NCBI GenBank assembly: GCA_964247085.1
Contig: CAXTSX010000004.1
Coordinates: forward strand, 62,001-126,000
DNA: 64,000 nucleotides
From: JAAFHZ01 sp964247085
Lineage (GTDB): Bacteria > Cyanobacteriota > Cyanobacteriia > Cyanobacteriales > Chamaesiphonaceae
Direction of reading: 5' to 3'
The notes under the pieces were generated by a model. The model saw nothing but the letters and a program-made list of their open reading frames with translations. It ran no database searches and had not been told where the DNA came from. The translations under genes and the position numbers were made by a program. Of the stretch, positions 17,875-27,179 are shown piece after piece. Position 1 is the stretch's first letter. Each line of letters opens with the position of its first letter.

Positions 17875-18456
17875 ATGACAACTAAAGCTGATTTGTTGAA
17901 TATGCTCGCTGATCAAAATTGTGGATTAAATATTAGTGAATCAGAACAGCCCACTATTCTCAACGCGATCGCTGCGGTGGAAAGGAATAACCCGACTGCT
18001 CAGCCATTGACATCAGCGGCGCTGGATGGCGACTGGCGATTACTGTTTACCACCAGCGCCAGCCTACTGAATTTGGGGAAGTTACCTTTCAGCCAGCTGC
18101 GCGACATTTATCAGTGCATTCGGGTAGAAACTAGCAGTGTTTATAATATTGCTGAAATTCAGAGCTTCCCCTATCTAAGCAGTCTGGTGACTGTGGTGGC
18201 TAAGTTTCAGCCAGTGAGTGAACGACGAGTGCAGGTCAATTTTGGGAGATCGATCGCTGGTCTCCAGAGTTTGTTGGGGTATCAATCACCAGCGGCTTTC
18301 ATTGAAAAAATTAGCTCAGGACAAAAATTAATGGCGATCGATTTCCCGATCAACAGCAATAACCCAAATAGCTGGTTAGATATTACCTATTTAGATGAAA
18401 ATCTCCGCATCAGTCGAGGCAACCAAGGTAGTGTATTTGTCTTGACTAAGGAATAG
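17875..18456 (+). CDS. PAP/fibrillin family protein (plastid lipid-associated)
   Basis: The 193 residues show the PAP/fibrillin pattern: the N-terminal LDGDWRLLFTTS motif near 50-62, a lipocalin-like beta region with NFGRSIAGLQSLLG, and the C-terminal LDITYLDENLRISRGNQGSVFVL. Fibrillins associate with thylakoid membranes or plastoglobule-like bodies and protect photosystems under light stress. The ATG at 17875 is well placed. It is transcribed alone, converging on desB across a terminator. Confidence 0.88.
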   Translation: MTTKADLLNMLADQNCGLNISESEQPTILNAIAAVERNNPTAQPLTSAALDGDWRLLFTTSASLLNLGKLPFSQLRDIYQCIRVETSSVYNIAEIQSFPYLSSLVTVVAKFQPVSERRVQVNFGRSIAGLQSLLGYQSPAAFIEKISSGQKLMAIDFPINSNNPNSWLDITYLDENLRISRGNQGSVFVLTKE

Positions 18457-18512
18457 AAAGGTCTAGCGATCATCTTCTGCTTCTGAATTGATCTGGCTTG
18501 ACATCCCATTGG

Positions 18513-18546
18513 CAAAGCCCAACTCCGTATTGGAGGTTGGGCTTTG
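18513..18546. terminator. Hairpin terminator between fibrillin and desaturase genes
   Basis: CAAAGCCCAACTCC pairs with GGAGGTTGGGCTTTG with a single bulged G. The stem lies between two convergent genes and probably ends transcription from both sides. The T-run is short. Confidence 0.65.
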
Positions 18547-18572
18547 TTATAAATCCGGCTGAGATTAATTTC

Positions 18573-19646
18573 TTAATCCAAAGTAGTTTTGGACTGGTAA
18601 TAAAGTTTACTGCCTGTATCGGATACGAAGTGACAGTTGTTAACACCGTTCCAAAATGCCTTCCAAACCGATACCTTAGAGTGGCGGTAATGCTCACCCA
18701 GTACTGGCTTAATCGCCGCTGTCGCCTCTTTGAGGTGATAGTGTGGAATGGTCAGGAAAATATGGTGTAAAACGTGGGTACCAATATCATGATGGATATT
18801 ATTGATAAACCCATAGTCGTAATCCACAGTAGAAATCGCGCCTTTCAAAAAATACCAGTCTTCGCCGCGATACCAAGGAGTTTCGTTATCGGTGTGGTGC
18901 AAGAAAGTTACTAGATCCAGCCACATTACAAAAATAATGTAGGGTACTAAGTAAAATTTCACCAGCCATAAGAAGCCCCAAGTGAAAGTCCCAGCTGTCA
19001 GCAGGCCAAGCATTCCTGCCCACCACACTGTGCTGGTAATGATATCTTGATGCTCTGACTTGCGAAATAGGGGGCTATCGGGATGAAAATGTGAACCGGC
19101 TGCGCGATCGGGTGAGCGGCGGAATAAATAGAGCGGATAGACAAACAACAGTGCCAAGTCAAAACGCAGCATTTTTTCCCACCAAGCCATTTTTCGGTAG
19201 GTGCTTTCCTTGATGGGATACCAGCTCTCATCCTTATCCAAATTGCCAGTATTTTTGTGGTGAGTGCGGTGGCTGATTCGCCAGCCGTGGAAAGGCACCA
19301 AAATAAAGCTGTGGGTGATATGACCAATCAAGTTATTCAGCAATTTGCTTTTAGAGAAAGAACCATGACCGCAATCATGACCAATCACAAATAAAGCCCA
19401 GAACATTGTGCCCTGAGCTAACCAAAATATCGGATAAAAGAACCAAGAATCGAGATAGGCTGCTAAGGCGTATAAGCCAGTAACGATCGCTACGTCTCGC
19501 AAAAAATAACTAAGGGAGCGGGTAGTAGAAGGAGTGAAGCAATGCGCGGGAATTGCTTGACGGACATCTTGAATAGTGAAGGGGAGGTTTTCCCGCTGCA
19601 ATAAAGATGCACTAGATGGTTCGGGGGTGAGGACTGTGAACGGCAC
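18573..19646 (-). CDS. desB: Omega-3 (delta-15) acyl-lipid desaturase, DesB type
   Basis: This membrane desaturase introduces the omega-3 double bond into fatty acids of membrane lipids, using ferredoxin. The three histidine boxes are intact: HDCGH at 90-94, HRTHH at 126-130, and a third, HHIFLTIPHYH, near residue 300. GHDCGHGSFS and the third box favour DesB over the delta-12 enzyme DesA. At 357 residues it is full length. The start is GTG at 19646, preceded by no better ATG. DesB is typically induced by cold. Confidence 0.88.
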   Translation of the reverse strand: MPFTVLTPEPSSASLLQRENLPFTIQDVRQAIPAHCFTPSTTRSLSYFLRDVAIVTGLYALAAYLDSWFFYPIFWLAQGTMFWALFVIGHDCGHGSFSKSKLLNNLIGHITHSFILVPFHGWRISHRTHHKNTGNLDKDESWYPIKESTYRKMAWWEKMLRFDLALLFVYPLYLFRRSPDRAAGSHFHPDSPLFRKSEHQDIITSTVWWAGMLGLLTAGTFTWGFLWLVKFYLVPYIIFVMWLDLVTFLHHTDNETPWYRGEDWYFLKGAISTVDYDYGFINNIHHDIGTHVLHHIFLTIPHYHLKEATAAIKPVLGEHYRHSKVSVWKAFWNGVNNCHFVSDTGSKLYYQSKTTLD

Positions 19647-19776
19647 TGATGTTTTCGTAAAGATTGATGAACTTTATTATAGGGGCATTATGAAGCACCT
19701 CTGAAGCTTTTGGCAATGTTGAACCTATGGTATTTTTCAGGATATGCTGTGGTTGCGCTGTGTAGAGGATTTTGGG

Positions 19777-20814
19777 ATGAAGTTATTGCTAGCTGGTGAT
19801 ATTGGCGGTACCAGTACTCGTTTACGCCTTGCTCCCATCGATAATTGGCGTTCTCATCAGTGGGAAGAAACCTATCCCAGTCAGGAATATCCAGATTTAG
19901 CGCCGATCGTTGAAAAGTTTTTGGCAGCGGCTCCCATGAACGGCGAAGTGGTTAGTGCTTGCTTTGCGGTGGCTGGCCCGATCGAAGGCCGCACTGCCTA
20001 CTTAACCAATTTGGGTTGGCATCTAGATATTGATCGACTCATCTCCCATCTTGGTATTGCCAATATTCATTTGATTAATGACTTTGCCGCGATCGGTTAC
20101 GGCATTGAACATCTACAACCAGATGAAATTTACACCTTGCACGTTGGCCAGCCGCTCGACTCTGCCCCACGGGGCTTGATTGGTGCCGGAACTGGTCTGG
20201 GTCAAGGTTATTTGGTGCCAGAGGCGGGGACTTACCGGGTGTTGGCTAGCGAAGGTGGTCATGGTGATTTTGCCGCTCGTTCTAAGCAAGAATTTCGGCT
20301 AGTCGAATATTTGATGCAGCGGGATGCTTTAGATCATGTCTCTTGCGATCGATTAATTTCTGGGACTGGCATTGTGAACATGTATCAGTTTCTGCGCGAC
20401 CAACAACAGTCTGGTGCGGAGCTGCCAGCCATTGCCGCAGCGGTCAACAAATGGGAGAAAACAGCGGCGGTCGATCGACCTCATTTAGTCGATCCGGCGA
20501 TGCTAATTGCCCAGGCAACACTAGCAGTAAATAATCAACTAGCTGTCGATACCATGCAACTATTTTTGAATGCCTATGGTGCAGAAGCAGGCAACTTGGC
20601 GCTTAAAATTCTCCCCCAAGGCGGTTTGTATATTGCTGGGGGCATTGCGGCCAAAAATTTGTCTTTGATGAACAATGGCACTTTTATGACGGCCTTTTTA
20701 CAGAAAGGGCGGATGCAGGAATTGCTCACTAAAATTCCAGTTCGTTTGATCTTAAATCCGCAGGTGGGGTTAATTGGGGCGGCGGCGCAAGCCCGAGCGG
20801 CGGTATCTAGCTGA
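19777..20814 (+). CDS. glk: Glucokinase
   Basis: ATP-dependent phosphorylation of glucose to glucose 6-phosphate in the cytosol. The phosphate-1 motif LAGDIGGTSTRLRL begins the protein, and GAGTGLGQGYL, EGGHGDF and the C-terminal GGLYIAGGIAAKN are all present, which fits the bacterial Glk family rather than ROK kinases. I choose the ATG at 19777, which has GAGG upstream, over the TTG/ATG start at 19744 that would add 11 unconserved residues. A glycosyltransferase gene follows after 51 bases. Confidence 0.93.
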   Translation: MKLLLAGDIGGTSTRLRLAPIDNWRSHQWEETYPSQEYPDLAPIVEKFLAAAPMNGEVVSACFAVAGPIEGRTAYLTNLGWHLDIDRLISHLGIANIHLINDFAAIGYGIEHLQPDEIYTLHVGQPLDSAPRGLIGAGTGLGQGYLVPEAGTYRVLASEGGHGDFAARSKQEFRLVEYLMQRDALDHVSCDRLISGTGIVNMYQFLRDQQQSGAELPAIAAAVNKWEKTAAVDRPHLVDPAMLIAQATLAVNNQLAVDTMQLFLNAYGAEAGNLALKILPQGGLYIAGGIAAKNLSLMNNGTFMTAFLQKGRMQELLTKIPVRLILNPQVGLIGAAAQARAAVSS

Positions 20815-20865
20815 GTTACTGACCGTTGCTATACAATAGCCCAAGGTATTCTCGCGGTTTGACTC

Positions 20866-21873
20866 ATGTCATCTGGCCAACGCAAATTATTATTTTTACT
20901 GCCGGGCACCACTCAAAAATATTTTTGTGGGGGCTTAGTGGCCGAAATGAAGGCCATGAAATTGGCTCAAAAAGTCACTGAAGCGGCGATCGTTACCTAT
21001 CGACAGCGGGAGCCAGACCAGCTGTTTTTACCAGATTTGCTAGCAGCAGCTGTGCGATCAGATCAAATTTTTGTGGTGAGCTGGGGCTTTGATGTGCCTA
21101 AATTAGTCCGGCAATTGGCTGGGCATCATGTAATGTATCATGCCCACAGCGCTAACTATGGTTTTCGGTTAGAGAGCCATGTCCCGATCGTGACGGTGAG
21201 CCGCAATACCTTGGGCTATTGGGGGCAGCAAGCTCCCCATGCGCCGCTTTATTACCTGCCCAACGAAATCTCACCAGAATTTATCGATCGCCAGCAAAAC
21301 CGCGATATTGATGTGCTGGTACAAATGCGTAAAACTTCTAGCTATGTTCGCCATTCCTTGATTCCGGCCTTGAGTCAGCGTTGCCAAATCCAAGTTGTGG
21401 ATGGCTTTGTGGAAGACTTGGCGGCGTTGTTCAATCGATCGAAGGTGTATCTGTACGATTCGGCGGAATATTGGGCTACTCAGGGAGTCACCGAGGGTTT
21501 TGGTCTGCCGCCGTTGGAAGCGATGGCCTGCGGCTGTCAGGTGTTTTCCAGCGTGAATCATGCCCTAGCCGACTACTTAGATCCGGGTTTTAACTGTCAA
21601 AAGATTGCCACCTATAGCACTGGCTATGATGTAGAGCGAATTTTGCAGAGCTTGACCCAGCCGCTAGCAACACTACCGGCTGAGTTTTGGAAACCTTACC
21701 AGCAAGACTCGATCGTCCAGCGCTGGCAAGTGATTTTGTCAGAAATTAATGATTTTTTTGACTATCAAGAAAAATCTGGAGCCAATATTTTGCCGCTGAC
21801 ACCCTGGCGGGTACAGACTTTACGCTGGCAGTCAAAGTTGGCTAAGGTTAAAGGTAAATTCCGTAAATCTTAA
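20866..21873 (+). CDS. Glycosyltransferase, GT-B fold (GT4-like)
   Basis: The 335-residue protein starts with LLFLLPGTTQKYFCGGLVAEM, a nucleotide-sugar enzyme opening. The C-terminal half carries TEGFGLPPLEAMACGCQVFSS, the E-x7-E donor-binding motif of GT4-type enzymes. No membrane span is seen. The donor and acceptor cannot be read from the sequence. It follows glk on the same strand, 51 bases apart, perhaps in one transcript, but a functional link is not evident. Confidence 0.8.
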   Translation: MSSGQRKLLFLLPGTTQKYFCGGLVAEMKAMKLAQKVTEAAIVTYRQREPDQLFLPDLLAAAVRSDQIFVVSWGFDVPKLVRQLAGHHVMYHAHSANYGFRLESHVPIVTVSRNTLGYWGQQAPHAPLYYLPNEISPEFIDRQQNRDIDVLVQMRKTSSYVRHSLIPALSQRCQIQVVDGFVEDLAALFNRSKVYLYDSAEYWATQGVTEGFGLPPLEAMACGCQVFSSVNHALADYLDPGFNCQKIATYSTGYDVERILQSLTQPLATLPAEFWKPYQQDSIVQRWQVILSEINDFFDYQEKSGANILPLTPWRVQTLRWQSKLAKVKGKFRKS

Positions 21874-21885
21874 GTTAAAGATCGC

Positions 21886-22746
21886 TTAGGATTTAACTGC
21901 TTGGCCAGCCCAAGCAAAATACCCAGCCAGAATCGCTAGAGCAATAATACCGAGTAAACCAGCATGGGGTGCCCCATAAATACCTGTAACCCAGTCGGAC
22001 ACAGTACCAGTATATTTAACTAATTGTCCGACATTTACTAAGTAAATAGCCCCAGTCATCCCGGAATGTAGTCCGATCGATATTCCCAACAGATTTTTTT
22101 GGCTGCGCTTGGCCAACACCAGCACGGCTCCCAAGATAGTCAACCCTGGAAACTGAGGCAAACTGCCCCACATAGCAGCCAACGGCTTCATAAAATGGAG
22201 AGCGGCAAAAATCAAACTATTGGCGGTAAGCGCAGTGAAGGGAGAATAGTCGGCTTCTAATTCCTGAAGTAACCAGCCTCGAAAAAACAGTTCTTCAGCT
22301 AGCGCCACTCCGATCGAACTGAGTAAACCCCCAATAATTAGCTCTGGCCAGGGAATAGCGATCGGTTGCCAGACCAGCCAGCCCAAAGCCCCTTGGAGCG
22401 CAAACATAGCCATAGTCGAAATCAAGCCATTCAGCCAGCCACCCAAAAAACCAAGCCAATTGCGATGACTAGAGACCAGGCCGATCGATCGAAAACCATA
22501 CAGTTGGCCTTCCACCCGCCGCTTCCACCAGGGCAAAAACAGTAGGAACAGCACCGCCAAACCACCCATCACCCAGATATTGAGCAGATTGACAACTCCT
22601 GGGTCACTCATGTCGCGAGTCAGACTAAAAAAGGTATAGACTGACCCAGCCCAAGGTGCCCATAGCACGACTAGACACGACAAAAAAACCAGAATTCTGA
22701 TGGGAGCAGCGTACTGAGCAATAGTTTTAGGATTAAAAGTAGACAA
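21886..22746 (-). CDS. CPBP family intramembrane glutamic endopeptidase
   Basis: A 286-residue polytopic protein with about eight hydrophobic segments. It holds the Abi/CPBP motifs ALAEELFFRGWLL (EExxxR) and, downstream, FAALHF with a conserved histidine. The family includes Rce1-like proteases. In bacteria members serve in bacteriocin immunity or membrane protein turnover. It starts ten bases after clpS on the same strand, so the two are very probably one operon. This links it loosely to proteolysis (inference). Confidence 0.85.
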   Translation of the reverse strand: MSTFNPKTIAQYAAPIRILVFLSCLVVLWAPWAGSVYTFFSLTRDMSDPGVVNLLNIWVMGGLAVLFLLFLPWWKRRVEGQLYGFRSIGLVSSHRNWLGFLGGWLNGLISTMAMFALQGALGWLVWQPIAIPWPELIIGGLLSSIGVALAEELFFRGWLLQELEADYSPFTALTANSLIFAALHFMKPLAAMWGSLPQFPGLTILGAVLVLAKRSQKNLLGISIGLHSGMTGAIYLVNVGQLVKYTGTVSDWVTGIYGAPHAGLLGIIALAILAGYFAWAGQAVKS

Positions 22747-22756
22747 AATAGAGAGC

Positions 22757-23038
22757 CTAACTTTCTGGTTCGATCGAACTGATCAAACCGTGATTCTGGA
22801 GGGTTTCACTATAAAACTCGGCATGTTCTAATTCACAGGTAATCACCAAAGCCATCCCATTATTGTGGGCTTCCATCATAATGCTGACTGCATGAGGCTC
22901 GGTCATGCGCGGAATGGTGGTCATCAAGACTTGTGTCACATACTCCATCCCGTTAAAGTCGTCATTATGCAGCAGAACCCGATACTTGGGAGCAAGTTGA
23001 CGAGATGTTGAACGCTTTTCGATGGTTTCAACAGACAC
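22757..23038 (-). CDS. clpS: ATP-dependent Clp protease adaptor ClpS
   Basis: ClpS binds the N-domain of ClpC/ClpA and delivers N-degron substrates. The 93 residues include YRVLLHNDDFNGMEYV, in which Asn-Asp-Asp lines the substrate pocket, and then a MMEAHNNG segment and CELEHAE, all typical. Full length. It is the first gene of a two-gene unit with the CPBP protease gene. Confidence 0.93.
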   Translation of the reverse strand: MSVETIEKRSTSRQLAPKYRVLLHNDDFNGMEYVTQVLMTTIPRMTEPHAVSIMMEAHNNGMALVITCELEHAEFYSETLQNHGLISSIEPES

Positions 23039-23470
23039 GCTTTCACTCTCTACAAAAAACTAAATTGGTCAAAACTGCTGACTAATATAGCACTCCCAGC
23101 CATATTTTGCCAAAGCCATTGAGCCACCAAAAAACATGATAGGGAATGTATCGGTTGATTCATTCAATGGGGTATGATATCCAGAAGACAGCATCAACAC
23201 AAGGATTAACTGAAAAAGCCACTGAATAAATTCAGTTTTTACTTTGAGTTCTACCCGGCGTAGATTAGTGATAGTCGCTGCGCCCAGAATCTCAGAGTTT
23301 GATCGAGTCCGCGTAGTCGCAAATTGTTAGAGATTTTTGTTCTCCCCTAACTGGCAACCATGCTGCTCTCGATCGGACAGTCCCCAATCTGGTGTTGGTG
23401 AGTTGCTTTTGCCAAAACTTAAAAATAGTAAGCCAATGGGCTGATTTCGTTGGGAGACAAATTGAATTAC
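23039..23470. other. Gene-free leader region between clpS and the RNB gene
   Basis: These ~430 bases hold the divergent promoters of clpS and the Zam-like gene. No reading frame longer than a few codons is supported. A hairpin with a T-run lies at 23221-23240 and a small inverted repeat (TCTAC...GTAGA) near 23250. A long 5' leader or a short non-coding RNA is possible, but I recognise no known family. Confidence 0.5.
23221..23240 (+). terminator. Terminator-like hairpin with T-run upstream of the RNB gene
   Basis: ACTGAA, loop TAAA, TTCAGT and then five T in total. It faces the plus strand although no plus-strand gene precedes it, so it may end a short RNA starting near 23100-23150 or act as a leader attenuator. 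The stem is only six pairs long. Confidence 0.4.
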
Positions 23471-25756
23471 ATGGACTTTTCGATCGCCACATTGCTGTCG
23501 CATTTTTCTGACGACAAGCTCGTTGCTCCCAAGGTTTTAGAAAAAAAGCTGGGTTGCGAAGACGAACACAGTCTCGAACAGCTGGGCATTGTGCTAGATG
23601 TACTAGACAAAGTTGGTGTACTAGCCAGAGACAAGGGCAAATTCCGCAAACTAGTAGAAGAAGACGTTGTGGAAGCCAAGCTGCGCTGCTCCAGCAAGGG
23701 CTTTTGTTTTGCGATCCAAGATGACCAAGGGTCAGAAGATATTTATGTGCGGGAGAGCCATCTCAGTAATGCTTGGAACGGCGATCGAGTGCTGATTAAA
23801 GTCATGAAAGAAGGGACGCGGCGGCGGAGCCCAGAAGGCATTGTCAAACTGATCTTAGAAAGAGCGAATCCCTCCGTACTGGCACGGATTAAACACAATG
23901 AGAATGGCAGTTACAGCGCGATTCCTTTAGACGATCGACTGCTGTGTGAGTTAGAAATTTTAGCAGAGGGGCACGACCTCAGCAGCCTAGCCGATAACTT
24001 GGTACAGGTGGAAGTCCTGCGCTACCAGATCGGCCAAGAGCCATCCTCTGGTCGGGTGGCTAGGATTTTGGGTACCAGTGCCGAATCAGCATCGGATGTC
24101 GATATTGTTTGCTGTAAGCATGACTTGCGATCGGAGTTTCCGCCAGGGGTAGTACTGTCTGGTATCGATTTACCGATGAAAGTCACGGCCAAAGCTGCCA
24201 AAGGCCGGGAAGACTTGACCGGTTTGCTCACCTTTGCCCTGGGTGAAGCCGAGCAGTTTTGGGAAAACGCCTTGAGCATTGAGACCAACGCTGATGGCAC
24301 CTGGCAAGTGAGCGTTCACATTACCGATGTGGCCAGCTACATTGCTGCCGACGACCGACTCGATCGAGAGGCCCGCCGACGCGGCACTGCCGTTTATGTG
24401 GGCGATTTGGTGATCCCACTGCTGCCAGCTTCTGTCCACCAAGCCTGTGGCTTTAACACTACCGCCCAACGGCTAGCGATTTCGGTGATTTTGACGATCG
24501 ATGCGGCTGGAGTCGTGACCGAATTTGCCATTCGTCCCAGCCTAGTGAAGGTAGACCACGCTTTAACCTATGACCAAGTAGACGAAATTTTGGCGGGTAA
24601 GCCCAAACCATTAACTAAGGTGATCGCCACCAAATTCAAAGAATTATTGACCGTTGTCGCTCCCCTGCTTCGCAGTCAACGGCAGCAGCGGGGGGGATTG
24701 GAGATCGATATGTTGCCAACTCAATCGCGTTTTGCTGACGAAGGCCGCTTGGGAGCAGTTTTCGTGGCAGAATCTAGATCCTTGGTAGCAGAATTAGCCA
24801 TGGCGGCCAATCAAGCGATCGCCAGTCACTTGCAAGCTTTAGCGGTACCAGGAATCTATAGCATTCAGTATCATCCCGAGTTGGTGGAAATCAATGACCT
24901 GATTAAACTCTCCCAAAATTTGGGACTCAGCGAAGAAGCCGAGGGCGAAGCCAGTGCCAGTGATTTACAAAAAATCTCGCAGACCTTTGGCAACTCGCCA
25001 GTACCCAAAGTTCTCAACTATATTTTCAAATCGATGCTAAAAACGGCGCTGTACAGTGCCCAACCTGGCAATCATTTTGGCCTGGGGTTAAGTACTGGTT
25101 ATGTTCATGCCGTATCGCCGCTGAGTCGTTATGCCGATCTACTCAATCAGCGGGTATTGAATGAGGTCTTTGTCAATGGACGCGATCGCCGGTCAACTCG
25201 CACCAAAGAAGCCGTAGATCTGCAACACAGTAGCTGTCATGGCCAAATTAATTGGAATGTCCTGTTACCCACCATTCAACAAGAGTTAGCCGCTCAGATT
25301 TCTGGCGCTATTTCTCATCTGAACGATCGAGAAAAAATTGCCCAAGATGCCGAAAACGACTTACAAGGATTACAAAAAGCCTCCCAGATGCAGTCGCGCA
25401 CTGGTCAAATCTTTCAGGGTTTGATCACCGGAGTACAGTCCTACGGCTTCTTTGTGGAAATCGAAGACTTCCTAGTAGAGGGCTTAGTGCATGTCAGTTC
25501 TCTCAAGGATGACTGGTACGAATTCCGTCCTCGTTATGCCTGCTTGGTGGGGCGTAAAAATCGCATCACCTACCGACTGGGCGATCGAGTGGAAGTCGAA
25601 ATCAAAAGTGTCGATTACTATCGCCAGCAGATCGATCTAGCCACGGTCCCCCGCATTGTCTCCAGCGACGAATCGATCGAGCCCGATCAAGACGAAGACT
25701 CCGCTGCCACGGTTGCAGAAGAATTTAACGAATTCGAAGCACTTTACAACCCCTAA
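23471..25756 (+). CDS. zam: RNB-domain protein, Zam-like (RNase II/R family) with degenerate active site
   Basis: About 761 residues from the ATG at 23471 (MDFSIATLLSHF). In-frame TTG starts lie just upstream. The order is N-terminal helical/OB region (LRCSSKGFCFAIQDD), RNB domain (HITDVASYI, then RRGTAVYVGDLVIPLLP), and C-terminal S1 domain (GQIFQGLITGVQSYGFFVEI). The order and N-terminus resemble cyanobacterial Zam, tied to acetazolamide resistance. The catalytic RNB box, normally with four Asp (D...DxDD), reads LGEAEQFWENAL, so the metal-binding Asp residues appear replaced. Exonuclease activity is therefore doubtful. An RNA-binding or regulatory role is my inference. asnS starts 7 bases downstream. 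Confidence 0.7.
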   Translation: MDFSIATLLSHFSDDKLVAPKVLEKKLGCEDEHSLEQLGIVLDVLDKVGVLARDKGKFRKLVEEDVVEAKLRCSSKGFCFAIQDDQGSEDIYVRESHLSNAWNGDRVLIKVMKEGTRRRSPEGIVKLILERANPSVLARIKHNENGSYSAIPLDDRLLCELEILAEGHDLSSLADNLVQVEVLRYQIGQEPSSGRVARILGTSAESASDVDIVCCKHDLRSEFPPGVVLSGIDLPMKVTAKAAKGREDLTGLLTFALGEAEQFWENALSIETNADGTWQVSVHITDVASYIAADDRLDREARRRGTAVYVGDLVIPLLPASVHQACGFNTTAQRLAISVILTIDAAGVVTEFAIRPSLVKVDHALTYDQVDEILAGKPKPLTKVIATKFKELLTVVAPLLRSQRQQRGGLEIDMLPTQSRFADEGRLGAVFVAESRSLVAELAMAANQAIASHLQALAVPGIYSIQYHPELVEINDLIKLSQNLGLSEEAEGEASASDLQKISQTFGNSPVPKVLNYIFKSMLKTALYSAQPGNHFGLGLSTGYVHAVSPLSRYADLLNQRVLNEVFVNGRDRRSTRTKEAVDLQHSSCHGQINWNVLLPTIQQELAAQISGAISHLNDREKIAQDAENDLQGLQKASQMQSRTGQIFQGLITGVQSYGFFVEIEDFLVEGLVHVSSLKDDWYEFRPRYACLVGRKNRITYRLGDRVEVEIKSVDYYRQQIDLATVPRIVSSDESIEPDQDEDSAATVAEEFNEFEALYNP

Positions 25757-25763
25757 TCAACCT

Positions 25764-27152
25764 ATGCCGATGTCAATTGATCATATTCTCAAAACTGGTG
25801 CCGTCGGCGATGAAATTACAGTGCAGGGCTGGATTCGCAGTAAGCGCGAATCCAAAGGTTTTGCCTTTGTCGATGTCAACGATGGCTCTTGTATGGCCAA
25901 CATCCAGGTAGTAATTGCCCAAGACTTGGCCAATTATATCGATAAAATCAAACGGATCAACACCGGAGCCTCGGTAGCAATCAGTGGTCAACTAGTAGCA
26001 TCGCCAGCCAAAGGACAGCGGGTGGAACTCCAGGCGCAGACCCTAGAAATTTTTGGGGAGTCCGACCCCGAAACCTATCCCCTCCAAAAAAAGCGCCACT
26101 CCTTTGAATTTCTGCGCGAAATCGGCCACCTGCGCGGTCGTACTAATACCCTGGGGGCAGTCTTTCGGGTGCGGAATGCCTGTGCCGCAGCTGTGCACCA
26201 GTTTTTTCAAGAAAAAGGCTTTTTGTGGGTGCATACCCCGATCATCAGTGCCAGCGACTGTGAAGGAGCCGGGGAAATGTTCAACGTCACCACTCTGAAT
26301 CCCGACAAATTGCCCCGAACTACTGAGGGCAAGGTAGATTACAGCCAAGACTTCTTTGGACGGCAAGCTTACCTCAGTGTCAGCGGCCAGCTGGAAGCAG
26401 AAGTAATGGCTATGGCTTTTAGTAATGTTTATACCTTCGGGCCAACGTTTCGGGCAGAGAATTCCAATACTTCCCGCCACCTGGCTGAGTTTTGGATGAT
26501 TGAGCCGGAAATGGCCTTTTGTAACCTGCAAGGGGATATGGATTTAGCCGAGGAATTCCTGAAATACATCTTCAAGTACGTGCTGGAGAGGTGTCTGCCG
26601 GATATGGAATTCTTTCAGCAACGGATTGATGATTCGGTGCTAGCTACTGCTGAAAACATTATTAACAACCAATTTACCCGGCTCACCTACACCGAAGCCA
26701 TTGTCATTTTAGAAAAATCTGGCCAGCAGTTCGAGTACCCGGTGAGCTGGGGACTAGATTTACAGTCCGAGCATGAGCGCTATTTAGCCGAAGAAGTCTT
26801 TAAGAGACCAGTAATCTTGACCGACTACCCAGTGGAAATTAAAGCTTTTTACATGCGGCTGAACGATGATGGTAAGACCGTGGCCGCGATGGATATTCTG
26901 GCTCCTAAAATTGGGGAGATTATTGGCGGTTCTCAACGGGAAGAAAGATTAGATGTCTTAGAACAGCGGATTACGGCTCAGGGCTTAGATGTCGCAGACT
27001 ACTGGTGGTACTTGGATCTGCGTCGCTATGGCACTGTTCCCCATGCTGGTTTTGGCTTAGGTTTTGAACGATTAGTCCAGTTTATGACTGGAATGGCTAA
27101 TATTCGGGACGTAATTCCTTTCCCTCGTGCCCCAATGACCGTAGAATTTTAG
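25764..27152 (+). CDS. asnS: Asparaginyl-tRNA synthetase
   Basis: Charges tRNA-Asn with asparagine. The N-terminal OB anticodon-binding fold has VQGWIRSKRESKGFAFVDVN. The class II core has motif 2 (FRAENSNTSRHLAEFWM) and motif 3 (GFGLGFERLVQFMTG). EFWMIEPEMAF and the Asn-specific context distinguish it from AspRS and LysRS. I start at the ATG at 25764 (or the next, 25770). The reading frame is open further upstream but overlaps the RNB gene. The short 7-base gap suggests translational coupling with it. Confidence 0.95.
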   Translation: MPMSIDHILKTGAVGDEITVQGWIRSKRESKGFAFVDVNDGSCMANIQVVIAQDLANYIDKIKRINTGASVAISGQLVASPAKGQRVELQAQTLEIFGESDPETYPLQKKRHSFEFLREIGHLRGRTNTLGAVFRVRNACAAAVHQFFQEKGFLWVHTPIISASDCEGAGEMFNVTTLNPDKLPRTTEGKVDYSQDFFGRQAYLSVSGQLEAEVMAMAFSNVYTFGPTFRAENSNTSRHLAEFWMIEPEMAFCNLQGDMDLAEEFLKYIFKYVLERCLPDMEFFQQRIDDSVLATAENIINNQFTRLTYTEAIVILEKSGQQFEYPVSWGLDLQSEHERYLAEEVFKRPVILTDYPVEIKAFYMRLNDDGKTVAAMDILAPKIGEIIGGSQREERLDVLEQRITAQGLDVADYWWYLDLRRYGTVPHAGFGLGFERLVQFMTGMANIRDVIPFPRAPMTVEF

Positions 27153-27179
27153 AACTTGACCTAGTATTTTGTTATTGCT

